NCBI GenBank assembly: GCA_949289295.1 | Contig: CASENM010000020.1 | Location: 1-64,000, forward strand | Reading direction: 5' to 3' | Length of the DNA: 64,000 bases | Source of the DNA: an uncultured Bacteroides sp. | GTDB lineage: Bacteria; Bacteroidota; Bacteroidia; Bacteroidales; Bacteroidaceae | Part shown: in pieces, positions 16,476 through 23,408 of the stretch | Position numbering within the stretch: position 1 is the stretch's first letter | Layout: every line of letters starts with the position of its first letter | The notes under the pieces: generated by a model | What the model was told of the DNA's origin: nothing | What the model saw: the letters and a program-made list of their open reading frames with translations, nothing else | Databases searched by the model: none | Translations under genes and position numbers: made by a program

Positions 16476-17303
16476 TCAATTATTTATATAAGGTAACAAT
16501 AACCTACGTAATTCTCCTCCATTTATCCAATTCAACAACTCCGCAGCACGCATAACAGTCCACGGATGACTGTCATCTGCAATTGAGATTGTCTTGATAA
16601 TCTTATTCATACCTTCAAAATCCAATTGTTTGAAATCCTTAGCCTGTTGGATGAAAGTTTGGTATTTCATATCATTAAATTGTTTGATTGGCATACCTGC
16701 CATTTTCATGAAGGCGCGGATGGCTGCATCTTTATTCTGACAGCATAATAATCCTGCCCTATCAGCTGTGAACTCCGACATTCTGTCCCAATAGTATAAT
16801 GCAAACTGGATAGGAGCTGCAGCTATGCCTCCAAAGGGTATCATACTAATAATAAGGTTTATAACCTGAGCCATCATGTGATATAACATGTGATTACTCT
16901 TTACATGTCCTAACTCATGCCCCATAACGAACATGATTTCATCTTCATCACAGAGGTCTATCAGACCGGAATTAAGGACAATGATGGGATTCTCTGCTCC
17001 AATGGTGCAGGCATTGATGTTATAGCCCCATTCAATATAAAGTTCCGGAACTTTATCCACATCAAGAATCTTACAAGCATATTCCAGATATTCGTAAATC
17101 TGAGGATAACTATCTTTCGTAATCCTCAAATGACTTCCTGTATATTGAACAGTATAAACCCGTTCCACCATATTTTTGGTAATGAATTTACCGACTAAGT
17201 CCAAGCCCGGAGTCGCTTCAAGTGCAACCAATGCTTTATGGTCAAAAGGATGCTCATACGAGGTATGATCCAGTCCCGTTAGAATTTTCTTGTTTCTTAT
17301 CAT
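16476..17303 (-). CDS. M48-family metallopeptidase
   Basis: The ATG at 17303 overlaps the preceding stop (ATGA), giving 275 aa. The active site is MGHELGHVKSNH (H129, E130, H133) and the third ligand is in SEFTADRAGLLCCQ with the standard Glu. A hydrophobic stretch between them (about 140-170) could be a membrane helix or part of the core. It is closely similar to the M48 proteins at 4982 and 3693, sharing a KILTGL-type start and a PWTVMRAAELLNW C-terminal segment. It lies next to the kinase gene and might cleave a regulator such as the anti-sigma-like protein, which is inference. Confidence 0.83.
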   Translation of the reverse strand: MIRNKKILTGLDHTSYEHPFDHKALVALEATPGLDLVGKFITKNMVERVYTVQYTGSHLRITKDSYPQIYEYLEYACKILDVDKVPELYIEWGYNINACTIGAENPIIVLNSGLIDLCDEDEIMFVMGHELGHVKSNHMLYHMMAQVINLIISMIPFGGIAAAPIQFALYYWDRMSEFTADRAGLLCCQNKDAAIRAFMKMAGMPIKQFNDMKYQTFIQQAKDFKQLDFEGMNKIIKTISIADDSHPWTVMRAAELLNWINGGELRRLLLPYINN

Positions 17304-18121
17304 ATATGACACTGAATTAATGTTGCGTATCTATTCAATTCTTGCAAACGAGTAACAAGCATCGGATGATCTTCGCCCGTTTCTTTATACTGATGGTAAA
17401 CAGTGACACTTTCTATCATGCCAATTTTCATGAAGAGTTGCTTGATTGCTTCCATATCCTTACAGCATAGAAACCCCGCACGGTCTGCATTGAATTCAGA
17501 GCGGCGACACCATCTTTTCAGCGGAACTTCAATGGCATCCTGAACCATCGGGCCAAAAATCCCGGATTTGTCACTTAGGCTATTGACAAGTCCATTGACT
17601 GTGTGCCCAATCAAATTGCCCTGCTGGTGGTGGCCAAGTTCGTGTCCAAGAACGAATGCCTGCTCCTTAGTTGTGAGGGAAATAGCGACTCTTCTGCTGA
17701 TGAGTATCATCCGCTCATTATTAATCTCCACACTCAATGCATTTATTCCTCTCAGTTTATTGGTGATATAGACAATGGGGGGATTCTTGATTTCTAAAAT
17801 ATGACAGCAATTGGCATAGGTCGCATATAACAACGGATAGCTGTCCTTGGTCATCTGAACACCCTCGTGTTTGATTTCCGTAATCTGATTCCCGTAATAT
17901 TTATCCGCAATGGATTTGAGACAACTACGAACTATTTTGTTATCCAGTAAATCGCCGAAATAGTTTTCTTCTTTAACTGCATAATCTATTGCCGTTTCCT
18001 CTGCAATTGCTTTTTCCTCGGGATTGTTGCGATTTAGCACCGGCATGCCACTCCCAGCTGATGAATTAGCGAATTGATCGGCAAAATCCAATAACCGTGA
18101 ATATACAGTGCTTAAATCCAT
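17300..18121 (-). CDS. M48-family metallopeptidase
   Basis: This 273-aa soluble M48 protein has LGHELGHHQQGN (H160, E161, H164) and RSEFNADRAGFLCC with the zinc-ligand Glu near 209. It has an additional N-terminal segment of about 50 residues that the three sister peptidases lack, and it is the most divergent of the four. It starts 5 nt after the small anti-sigma-like gene and shares an ATGA overlap with the next M48. Because it is sandwiched between the sigma factor partner and the kinase, regulated proteolysis of that partner is an attractive but untested role. Confidence 0.83.
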   Translation of the reverse strand: MDLSTVYSRLLDFADQFANSSAGSGMPVLNRNNPEEKAIAEETAIDYAVKEENYFGDLLDNKIVRSCLKSIADKYYGNQITEIKHEGVQMTKDSYPLLYATYANCCHILEIKNPPIVYITNKLRGINALSVEINNERMILISRRVAISLTTKEQAFVLGHELGHHQQGNLIGHTVNGLVNSLSDKSGIFGPMVQDAIEVPLKRWCRRSEFNADRAGFLCCKDMEAIKQLFMKIGMIESVTVYHQYKETGEDHPMLVTRLQELNRYATLIQCHI

Positions 18122-18126
18122 GTTGC

Positions 18127-18468
18127 CTAAATCATTACATCATCCAATAGTTCATTCAATTGTTCGTCAAAACTACTCCTCTTCGTAGTGTTTGAATCTA
18201 TATTATGGTTTACACATGACGTTTGAGGAGCAAAAGCAGCCGCACTTAAGGCTATGTCATGAAAGGAATCCTCGTTATACTGACTACCAGCATAAAGACC
18301 ATTTCCGCAGTTCTCATCAAGTTCCAAATCATAGTCTTCATCCATCATCATCATCACAGACTTCAATTCTTGCGGATTTTCTGCAAGATACTGGCGCACA
18401 GCATTTCTTTCGTCGTTAGAAACATTGCCTTCAGCGTATGCCGCTAATAGTTCATTAGAAATATTCAT
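18127..18468 (-). CDS. Small anti-sigma-like partner protein
   Basis: The protein has 113 aa. Residues 1-35 (NELLAAYAEGNVSNDER then VRQYLAENPQ) resemble the N-terminal helices of anti-sigma zinc-finger (ZAS-type) proteins but lack the His/Cys zinc ligands. The remainder is acidic and low in hydrophobicity, with no membrane segment. It directly follows the sigma factor gene (8 nt), the usual place of an anti-sigma factor. The function is inferred from that order and the N-terminal resemblance. It could instead be a substrate of the adjacent peptidases or kinase. Confidence 0.55.
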   Translation of the reverse strand: MNISNELLAAYAEGNVSNDERNAVRQYLAENPQELKSVMMMMDEDYDLELDENCGNGLYAGSQYNEDSFHDIALSAAAFAPQTSCVNHNIDSNTTKRSSFDEQLNELLDDVMI

Positions 18469-18476
18469 GTTCAGTC

Positions 18477-19151
18477 CTATTTATATAGTTTGACGATGAT
18501 TTCCTTAAGATTCTCCTTTGCCTTATGATTACGGACATCAACATATCCAGGAGTGGGTATCACAATATTCCCTTTGTTATCATACTTTCTGATACCGTGT
18601 TTAGCCCAAGATTTCTTCATGAGTTCAGCGATTTCTTTACTGTTGTAGCCTTGAAGCCGTTTAAGAATCACGAATTTTTGGTCCGGGTCTTTCAACTGGC
18701 CTATGGCCTCCATCAAAAGTATCTTTTTCTGTATCCGTTCATACTCTTCTCCACCCTTATCAGGCAGTTGAACAGGAGTCTTATCTCCATCAGTGTCATC
18801 TATAGAGATGGGATTTATTATTTTTCCTATCAGGTAAGGCTTGATTTCTATAAACCGGTTCCTAGCTGTTCTGCTCAACCATGCTCCAAATTTACTACGC
18901 CATTCAAAAGTTCTCAATTTATTCCAATCTCTATCTTTTCCTTTCAGGAAATCAAACAAGTCTCCAAGACAATCTTCGTACCACGAGGAATCCTTGCCAA
19001 ATACACCTCGATACAACTTATGCAAGAGCGGATCATAGCGATTATATATAAGGTAGGCCGCAGCTTCCTCGTTGTAAGGTTTGTTGATTATCTTGCTGAC
19101 AATCTCTTTGTCATCCAAATCCGAATAATTATATAGGAATACGAGTCCCAT
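18477..19151 (-). CDS. RNA polymerase sigma factor, ECF-like
   Basis: This 224-aa protein has a region 2-like helix set (about residues 28-75, AAYLIYNRYDPLLHKLY, then EDCLGDLFDFLKG) and a WRSKFGAWLSRTARNRFIE segment. A region 4 helix-turn-helix follows near 145-175 (DQKFVILKRLQGYNSKEIAELM). The C-terminal 45 residues extend beyond region 4 and are unusual for ECF factors. It lies 10 nt after the antiterminator gene and 8 nt before its likely regulator. It may direct polymerase to the island's own promoter or to outside genes. The match is divergent, so the exact ECF group cannot be stated. Confidence 0.75.
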   Translation of the reverse strand: MGLVFLYNYSDLDDKEIVSKIINKPYNEEAAAYLIYNRYDPLLHKLYRGVFGKDSSWYEDCLGDLFDFLKGKDRDWNKLRTFEWRSKFGAWLSRTARNRFIEIKPYLIGKIINPISIDDTDGDKTPVQLPDKGGEEYERIQKKILLMEAIGQLKDPDQKFVILKRLQGYNSKEIAELMKKSWAKHGIRKYDNKGNIVIPTPGYVDVRNHKAKENLKEIIVKLYK

Positions 19152-19161
19152 AATATAGTCA

Positions 19162-19926
19162 TTACAAATGTTCTAAAAAAGCACTTGGAATATATGCCGT
19201 GGCGACAGTCAGCAGTCCATCAATGACAATAGCCACACGTTGCTGCCCATGATAACGGGCAACCTTCCCTATAACCCCTTTAAATATACCATCGATGACA
19301 CGCACTGTTTGACCAGTCTGGAATTTATGAATCTCTGGTGGTACGATAATGACATCCTCTGCCTCTGAAGCACAGATGATTTTAAGGCTCTCCATCTGGC
19401 AATCAGGAACGACAAGAGGCTCTTTAATGATGCGTGCTCCTTCATGAAAGTGACGATAATAAAAGCGGAGGTAGGACAGATTAACGTTATCGTAAACGAA
19501 TGACTTTATCTCTTCTTCCGTTCCGCGCGCAAAGAAGACATTGGGAAGCCGGGATTCTTCGACAGACTTTCTTTTGCCATTCACGATTTTAACGGTCGTG
19601 ATGGTTGGATAGAACGCCTCGATACCCTGCCCGACCAAATAGTCGTATGCCTTCTTTTCGCGTCCGTAAGTTACTCGGAGAGCATACCAATGGGGAACTT
19701 CTTTAGATCTCTTTCTGGAGATTTTAGCAGCAGTTCCCGACGGGCCGTTTTTGGTGGACACCCCTGTTGGTGAGTTCTCTGCCAAAGCTGGCTTTTGAAC
19801 TTCGGGGAAGGCATTGGAGGCAAATCCAATGCATTGAGACTTTTTTATGTCCCGTTGAATGTCCACATTAGACAATGTGTTCATATCGTTTGCAATAGTG
19901 CATCTCTCTGCCGCAGAGAGATGCAT
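19162..19926 (-). CDS. upxY: UpxY-family transcription antiterminator
   Basis: This NusG-like protein of the UpxY type has the NGN domain from about residue 75 (HWYALRVTYGREKKAYDYL, then GIEAFYPT and FFARGTEEEIKSF). A C-terminal KOW-type domain follows (FKGVIGKVARYHGQQRVAV). UpxY proteins let polymerase read through long capsule operons from the leader of their own transcript. Here it heads a run of about 19 kb without sugar genes and without a UpxZ partner. The frame opens at 19926, inside a palindrome. The ATG at 19884 (residue 15) is a likely alternative start that would leave the palindrome in the 5' leader. Confidence 0.85.
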   Translation of the reverse strand: MHLSAAERCTIANDMNTLSNVDIQRDIKKSQCIGFASNAFPEVQKPALAENSPTGVSTKNGPSGTAAKISRKRSKEVPHWYALRVTYGREKKAYDYLVGQGIEAFYPTITTVKIVNGKRKSVEESRLPNVFFARGTEEEIKSFVYDNVNLSYLRFYYRHFHEGARIIKEPLVVPDCQMESLKIICASEAEDVIIVPPEIHKFQTGQTVRVIDGIFKGVIGKVARYHGQQRVAIVIDGLLTVATAYIPSAFLEHL

Positions 19927-20149
19927 TATTAAGAAATACGTCTATGAATCAGTGGACTACATTTCTTCCTTTTCCCATGTTTTTTGTCAACAAAAGCATT
20001 CTGTCTGTTGAAGTGAATCATACTCAAATATATTGAAAGAAAGAAGGAATTCTGTAGACAAGTGAAAAAAAGTACAGATTTATGGAATCATAATCAAAAA
20101 TTATTAGTAGTTTTGCCAACAACGTATTCTCTCTGCGGCAGAGAAATAC
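19899..20149. promoter_or_regulatory. Candidate invertible promoter segment
   Basis: Two sites share the 16-bp core CTCTCTGCGGCAGAGA in opposite orientation, as judged by the central base: 19899-19925, a perfect 13+1+13 palindrome, and 20124-20149, an imperfect one. They enclose about 200 bp. Inside, a -7 element TAGTTTTG at 20108-20115 points rightward, away from upxY. Inversion would place it at about 19934-19941 facing upxY. A second leftward -7-like TATATTTG is at 20025-20032, but neither has a good -33 box. Invertible promoters ahead of upxY genes and a nearby tyrosine recombinase are known from capsule loci. Inversion here is inferred. Confidence 0.55.
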
Positions 20150-20155
20150 AATTTT

Positions 20156-21346
20156 TTAGAGGTCATCAAGTATCAGGCGGTTTGCTTCGTCGAGACGTGA
20201 GGTGTGAATGGAATCCAAATAGATGCGGGTGGTCTTTTCATTGTCATGCCCGAGCCCTTCACTGATTATGGACAAAGGGATGTTCTTGTCACGGGCCAAA
20301 GTTGCCCATGTATGCCTCGCGACGTATGTCGACAATGGAATGGGGAGACCGGCTATATTCCCTATCTTTTTCAGATTGCGGTTGATGCGTACCAACAGGT
20401 TTCGGTATTGTTTTCTTTCCGTACCGTCTTCCCGAAGTATAATAGGGAGAAGGTATTGCGTCTCATTTCGATATTTAGAGAGTATCTCCTGCATTTGCGG
20501 CACAATCTCGATTTCCAACAGTTGGCCGGTCTTTTTGCGGCGGTAAACGATGTGGCTTCCCGTGATGTCTTTTTTGCGGAGATACGCCATGTCCACAAAA
20601 CTCATGCCTCGTGCATAAAAGCTGAACATCATTATGTCGCGGGCAACAGCAAGTGCCGGACGTTTCTCCAGATTTAAATTCTTAATGTGGCGCAGTTCAT
20701 CCAATGAGATGGCCCGCTTCACGGTCTTGTCCACGCCGGTATATACTTTAATGAATGGGTGCAGGTCTTGTATGATGTCGTCTTCTATTGCCGCCGAATA
20801 GATGGAACGCAGGTTGCGAAGATAAAATGACGAGGTGTTGCGTGACACTCCTTGTTCCTTCATCCAGGCTTCGTACCGTTCTATCAGGTCTTTGTTGAAG
20901 TGGTCAAAGCCCAGGTCAAGGAAACCACGGAACTTCATGAAGCAGCGTAAGGCGCTTTCACGTGTTTCCGAGCAGCGGATGCGCCCAAGTTCTCTTAACC
21001 TTTCCACCTGCTGGTGTGCATAGTCGAAGACTGAAATCCCCTTACCCGTATCCACCCTGTCAAATGATTCGCAGACGTTATCCAATGGGATTCCAGTATC
21101 AATCAGATTACGAATCCGATATAAATCCCATTTGACTTCCATCTGAATGGCGGTCAAACGCGGATAACGGGTATGCGTATGTTCCGGAATGATGATTGAA
21201 TCATGCTTGCTGTCCCATTCTTTCGGATAGATGTGGTAGGTCGTGGTAATCCGTTTTACATTTCTGTCCTGTATGAGTTGATAGTAGAGTACACCCTCCT
21301 TGCCTTCCTTCTGTGAAGCCCTGAATTTCAATTTTACTGAAGCCAT
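20156..21346 (-). CDS. Tyrosine recombinase/integrase
   Basis: This 396-aa Bacteroidetes-type recombinase has a SAM-like arm/core-binding region (about residues 1-215) and a catalytic domain with Arg in FSFYARGMSFVDM, Lys in YRRKKTGQ, the second Arg/His in STYVARHTWAT, GLGHDNEKTT and the nucleophile Tyr in RIYLDS. All expected catalytic residues are present. Its stop lies 7 bp from one inverted repeat of the candidate promoter switch, and upxY follows in the same direction. It could be the invertase for that switch or the integrase of the island. The two roles cannot be separated from sequence. Confidence 0.88.
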   Translation of the reverse strand: MASVKLKFRASQKEGKEGVLYYQLIQDRNVKRITTTYHIYPKEWDSKHDSIIIPEHTHTRYPRLTAIQMEVKWDLYRIRNLIDTGIPLDNVCESFDRVDTGKGISVFDYAHQQVERLRELGRIRCSETRESALRCFMKFRGFLDLGFDHFNKDLIERYEAWMKEQGVSRNTSSFYLRNLRSIYSAAIEDDIIQDLHPFIKVYTGVDKTVKRAISLDELRHIKNLNLEKRPALAVARDIMMFSFYARGMSFVDMAYLRKKDITGSHIVYRRKKTGQLLEIEIVPQMQEILSKYRNETQYLLPIILREDGTERKQYRNLLVRINRNLKKIGNIAGLPIPLSTYVARHTWATLARDKNIPLSIISEGLGHDNEKTTRIYLDSIHTSRLDEANRLILDDL

Positions 21347-21601
21347 AATATAAATGATTGTTGATATGCTTAATCACTTAATATGCAAAAATGCATACTC
21401 CAAAATCCTGTGGAGCAGAAGTCCTTTGTCCTTTTTATTACGGTAATGGCAAAAGGACAGATAATCCCGCCACATTCTCTGAAATTTAGTTAAAACAGCA
21501 CATCCCGTTCATTTATCTGTAATCCGGGTATGCTGCAATCCATGATTCTTCGTATTTTTACGACAAAAGATGAATCATAAAAACGGAAGGGAGGACTACT
21601 G
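21347..21601. other. Intergenic boundary between island and core
   Basis: The base composition changes here from AT-rich island to GC-richer core. I see no gene, tRNA or obvious attachment repeat. The last 15 bases contain GGAGG, the ribosome-binding site of the flavodoxin gene. A divergent promoter pair is expected, but no clear TAnnTTTG was found. Confidence 0.4.
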
Positions 21602-22150
21602 ATGAAACAATTTGCATTGCTACTGGCGGCCGTTCCACTGATGTGCGGCATTTCGGCCTGCGCACAGAAGACGGACAATGCCGATGACGGGAAAACATTG
21701 GTGGCTTATTTCTCGGCTACAGGAACTACCAGGAAGGTGGCGCAGAAAATCGCTTCGGTGACGGAAGGCGATCTGTTTGAAATCAAACCGGCTGTCGCCT
21801 ATACGCCGGCCGACCTGAACTGGCGCGACAAGGCTTCACGAAGCAGCAAGGAGATGGGCGATTCGAAAGCCCGGCCGGCCATCAAGCCGGGGCCGGACAA
21901 CATGGCGCAGTATGAGGTGGTGTATCTGGGATTCCCCATCTGGTGGGATGAAGCTCCAAGAATTGTCAACACCTTCATCGAGAGCCACAATTTTGAAGGA
22001 AAAACTCTCATTCCTTTTGCCACATCGGGGGGAAGCAGCATCACCAACGCTGAAAAGGAACTGAAGGCGGACTATCCGAAACTGGAATGGGAAGAAGGGA
22101 AACTGCTGAACGGTGCCAGCGAAAATGACATCAGGCAGTGGGTTAAATGA
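21602..22150 (+). CDS. Flavodoxin-like lipoprotein
   Basis: This 182-aa protein has a lipoprotein-type signal peptide ending ISAC (residues 1-20). The flavodoxin fold then begins with the FMN phosphate loop FSATGTTRKVA (about 37-47). Later FMN-contact segments are GFPIWWDEAPR and FATSGGSS. A strong GGAGG ribosome-binding site lies 7-8 nt upstream. Exported flavodoxins of this type are common in Bacteroidetes and probably transfer electrons at the outer face of the inner membrane. The gene stands alone, convergent with the AraC-type regulator and followed by a palindromic repeat cluster. Confidence 0.85.
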   Translation: MKQFALLLAAVPLMCGISACAQKTDNADDGKTLVAYFSATGTTRKVAQKIASVTEGDLFEIKPAVAYTPADLNWRDKASRSSKEMGDSKARPAIKPGPDNMAQYEVVYLGFPIWWDEAPRIVNTFIESHNFEGKTLIPFATSGGSSITNAEKELKADYPKLEWEEGKLLNGASENDIRQWVK

Positions 22151-22167
22151 CAGAGGTTGCTTTCATG

Positions 22168-22233
22168 AAAACGCTTCGGTGTTTTGACCGGAACGTTTCG
22201 ACGTTTCAGCCAAAACGCCGAAGCGTTTTTTCC
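22168..22233. repeat. Three 22-bp palindromic repeat units
   Basis: Three consecutive 22-bp units start at 22168, 22190 and 22212. Each has the form AAAACGnnTCGnCGTTTnnnCC or its complement. The first and third units are also complementary to each other, giving a large hairpin followed by six T. It sits between convergent genes and could terminate both. The same units recur at 36234, 49616 and 63119. Confidence 0.75.
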
Positions 22234-22256
22234 GGCGGCACGGACTCGGGTGCAAA

Positions 22257-23159
22257 TCAGACCTGCAATTTCCGGTATTCGTTCGGCGATACGCCTACAT
22301 TCTTCTTGAACACACGGTTGAAATGCTGGGAATACTGAAACCCCAGTTCTTCTGCAATCCGGCCGACGCTTTTTTCTGTGCCGAGAAGCTTTTCCTTTGC
22401 CGTATCAACGATTTTCCCCTGGATATATTCCTGCGGAGTCTTGCCCGTCTCCTTCTTGATCAGATCGCCGAAATAGTTGGGCGAAAGAAACACCCTCTCA
22501 GCAAAATAGCGCACCGTAGGAATGCCTTCGGCCTGGGTCTTTCCGCTCAGGAAATAATCGTCGAGCAGTGTCTCGAATCGGGACAGCACGTCCTTGTTCG
22601 CTTCCGCACGGGTGACGAACTGGCGGTTATAGAAACGCATGCAGTAGTCCAGCAGCAACTGGATGTTACGGGCTATCAGCCGTCTGCTCAACTTGTCTAT
22701 CGGATGGACCAGTTCTCTCCTGACTTTGGCCAGGCAGTCGGTGATGATGTCTCTCTCCTCCTCCGACAAGTGGAGCGCTTCGTGCGAATTATAGGAAAAA
22801 AACGAATACGATTTTATTTCCTGCCCCAGCGATGTCCCCTTGATGAGGTCGGGATGGAAAAGAATCCCTTTCGCCGCCGGCCTCACTCCCTCTGCCATCT
22901 CGACCTCCGCCACCTGCCCCGGCGCGAAGCTGACAATCGTACCGTCCTGATAGTCATACACCTGTTTCCCGTAGCGGATGTCGCCGCATCGGGTGTCCTT
23001 CAGATAAAGGGCATACACCCCATAGTTGACGGTGAAATGAGCGGGAAAACGCGTGGCCTCCGACAAGTCGATGACGCTTACCAGCGGATGAAGGGTTTCC
23101 AGCCCGAAAAGCTTGTTGTACTCCTCCACCGTATCCAACTTGATGAAATCTCCTCCCAT
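22257..23159 (-). CDS. AraC-family transcriptional regulator
   Basis: This protein of about 300 aa starts at the ATG at 23159, which gives MGGDFIKLDTVEEYN. The longer frame upstream is not protein-like. The N-terminal domain (about 1-160) is a cupin-like sensing region, and the C-terminal AraC helix-turn-helix pair ends with ELGFQYSQHFNRVFKKNVGVSPNEYRKL. Regulators of this form often act on nearby oxidoreductase genes. The flavodoxin gene convergent to it is a candidate target, and it is also divergent from the CoA-transferase gene. Confidence 0.88.
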   Translation of the reverse strand: MGGDFIKLDTVEEYNKLFGLETLHPLVSVIDLSEATRFPAHFTVNYGVYALYLKDTRCGDIRYGKQVYDYQDGTIVSFAPGQVAEVEMAEGVRPAAKGILFHPDLIKGTSLGQEIKSYSFFSYNSHEALHLSEEERDIITDCLAKVRRELVHPIDKLSRRLIARNIQLLLDYCMRFYNRQFVTRAEANKDVLSRFETLLDDYFLSGKTQAEGIPTVRYFAERVFLSPNYFGDLIKKETGKTPQEYIQGKIVDTAKEKLLGTEKSVGRIAEELGFQYSQHFNRVFKKNVGVSPNEYRKLQV

Positions 23160-23333
23160 GATATGTCGTTTGTTAAAATGTGCGGAAGCAAAAATAATCA
23201 TTTTACCGATACGAACAAACAGGCCGGCCGCCGAAACTGTAAAACGGGTACAAATACCTGTAATTCTGCCACATAACATCCGGCAGAAGAGCGGAGGCCG
23301 GCTGTCAAAAAGTAATATTTTCCCGGACAAATG

Positions 23334-23364
23334 TTGATAATTTGAAATAGATACCCTAATTTTG
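23334..23364 (+). promoter_or_regulatory. Bacteroidetes-type promoter of the CoA-transferase gene
   Basis: A -33-like TTG at 23334-23336 is followed after 20 nt by TAATTTTG (23357-23364), matching the TAnnTTTG -7 consensus. It lies 45 nt ahead of the CoA-transferase ATG. Confidence 0.6.
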
Positions 23365-23408
23365 CCGATAATATTTAAAAATACTAACCTTTCAGACAGA
23401 TTTCCGAT

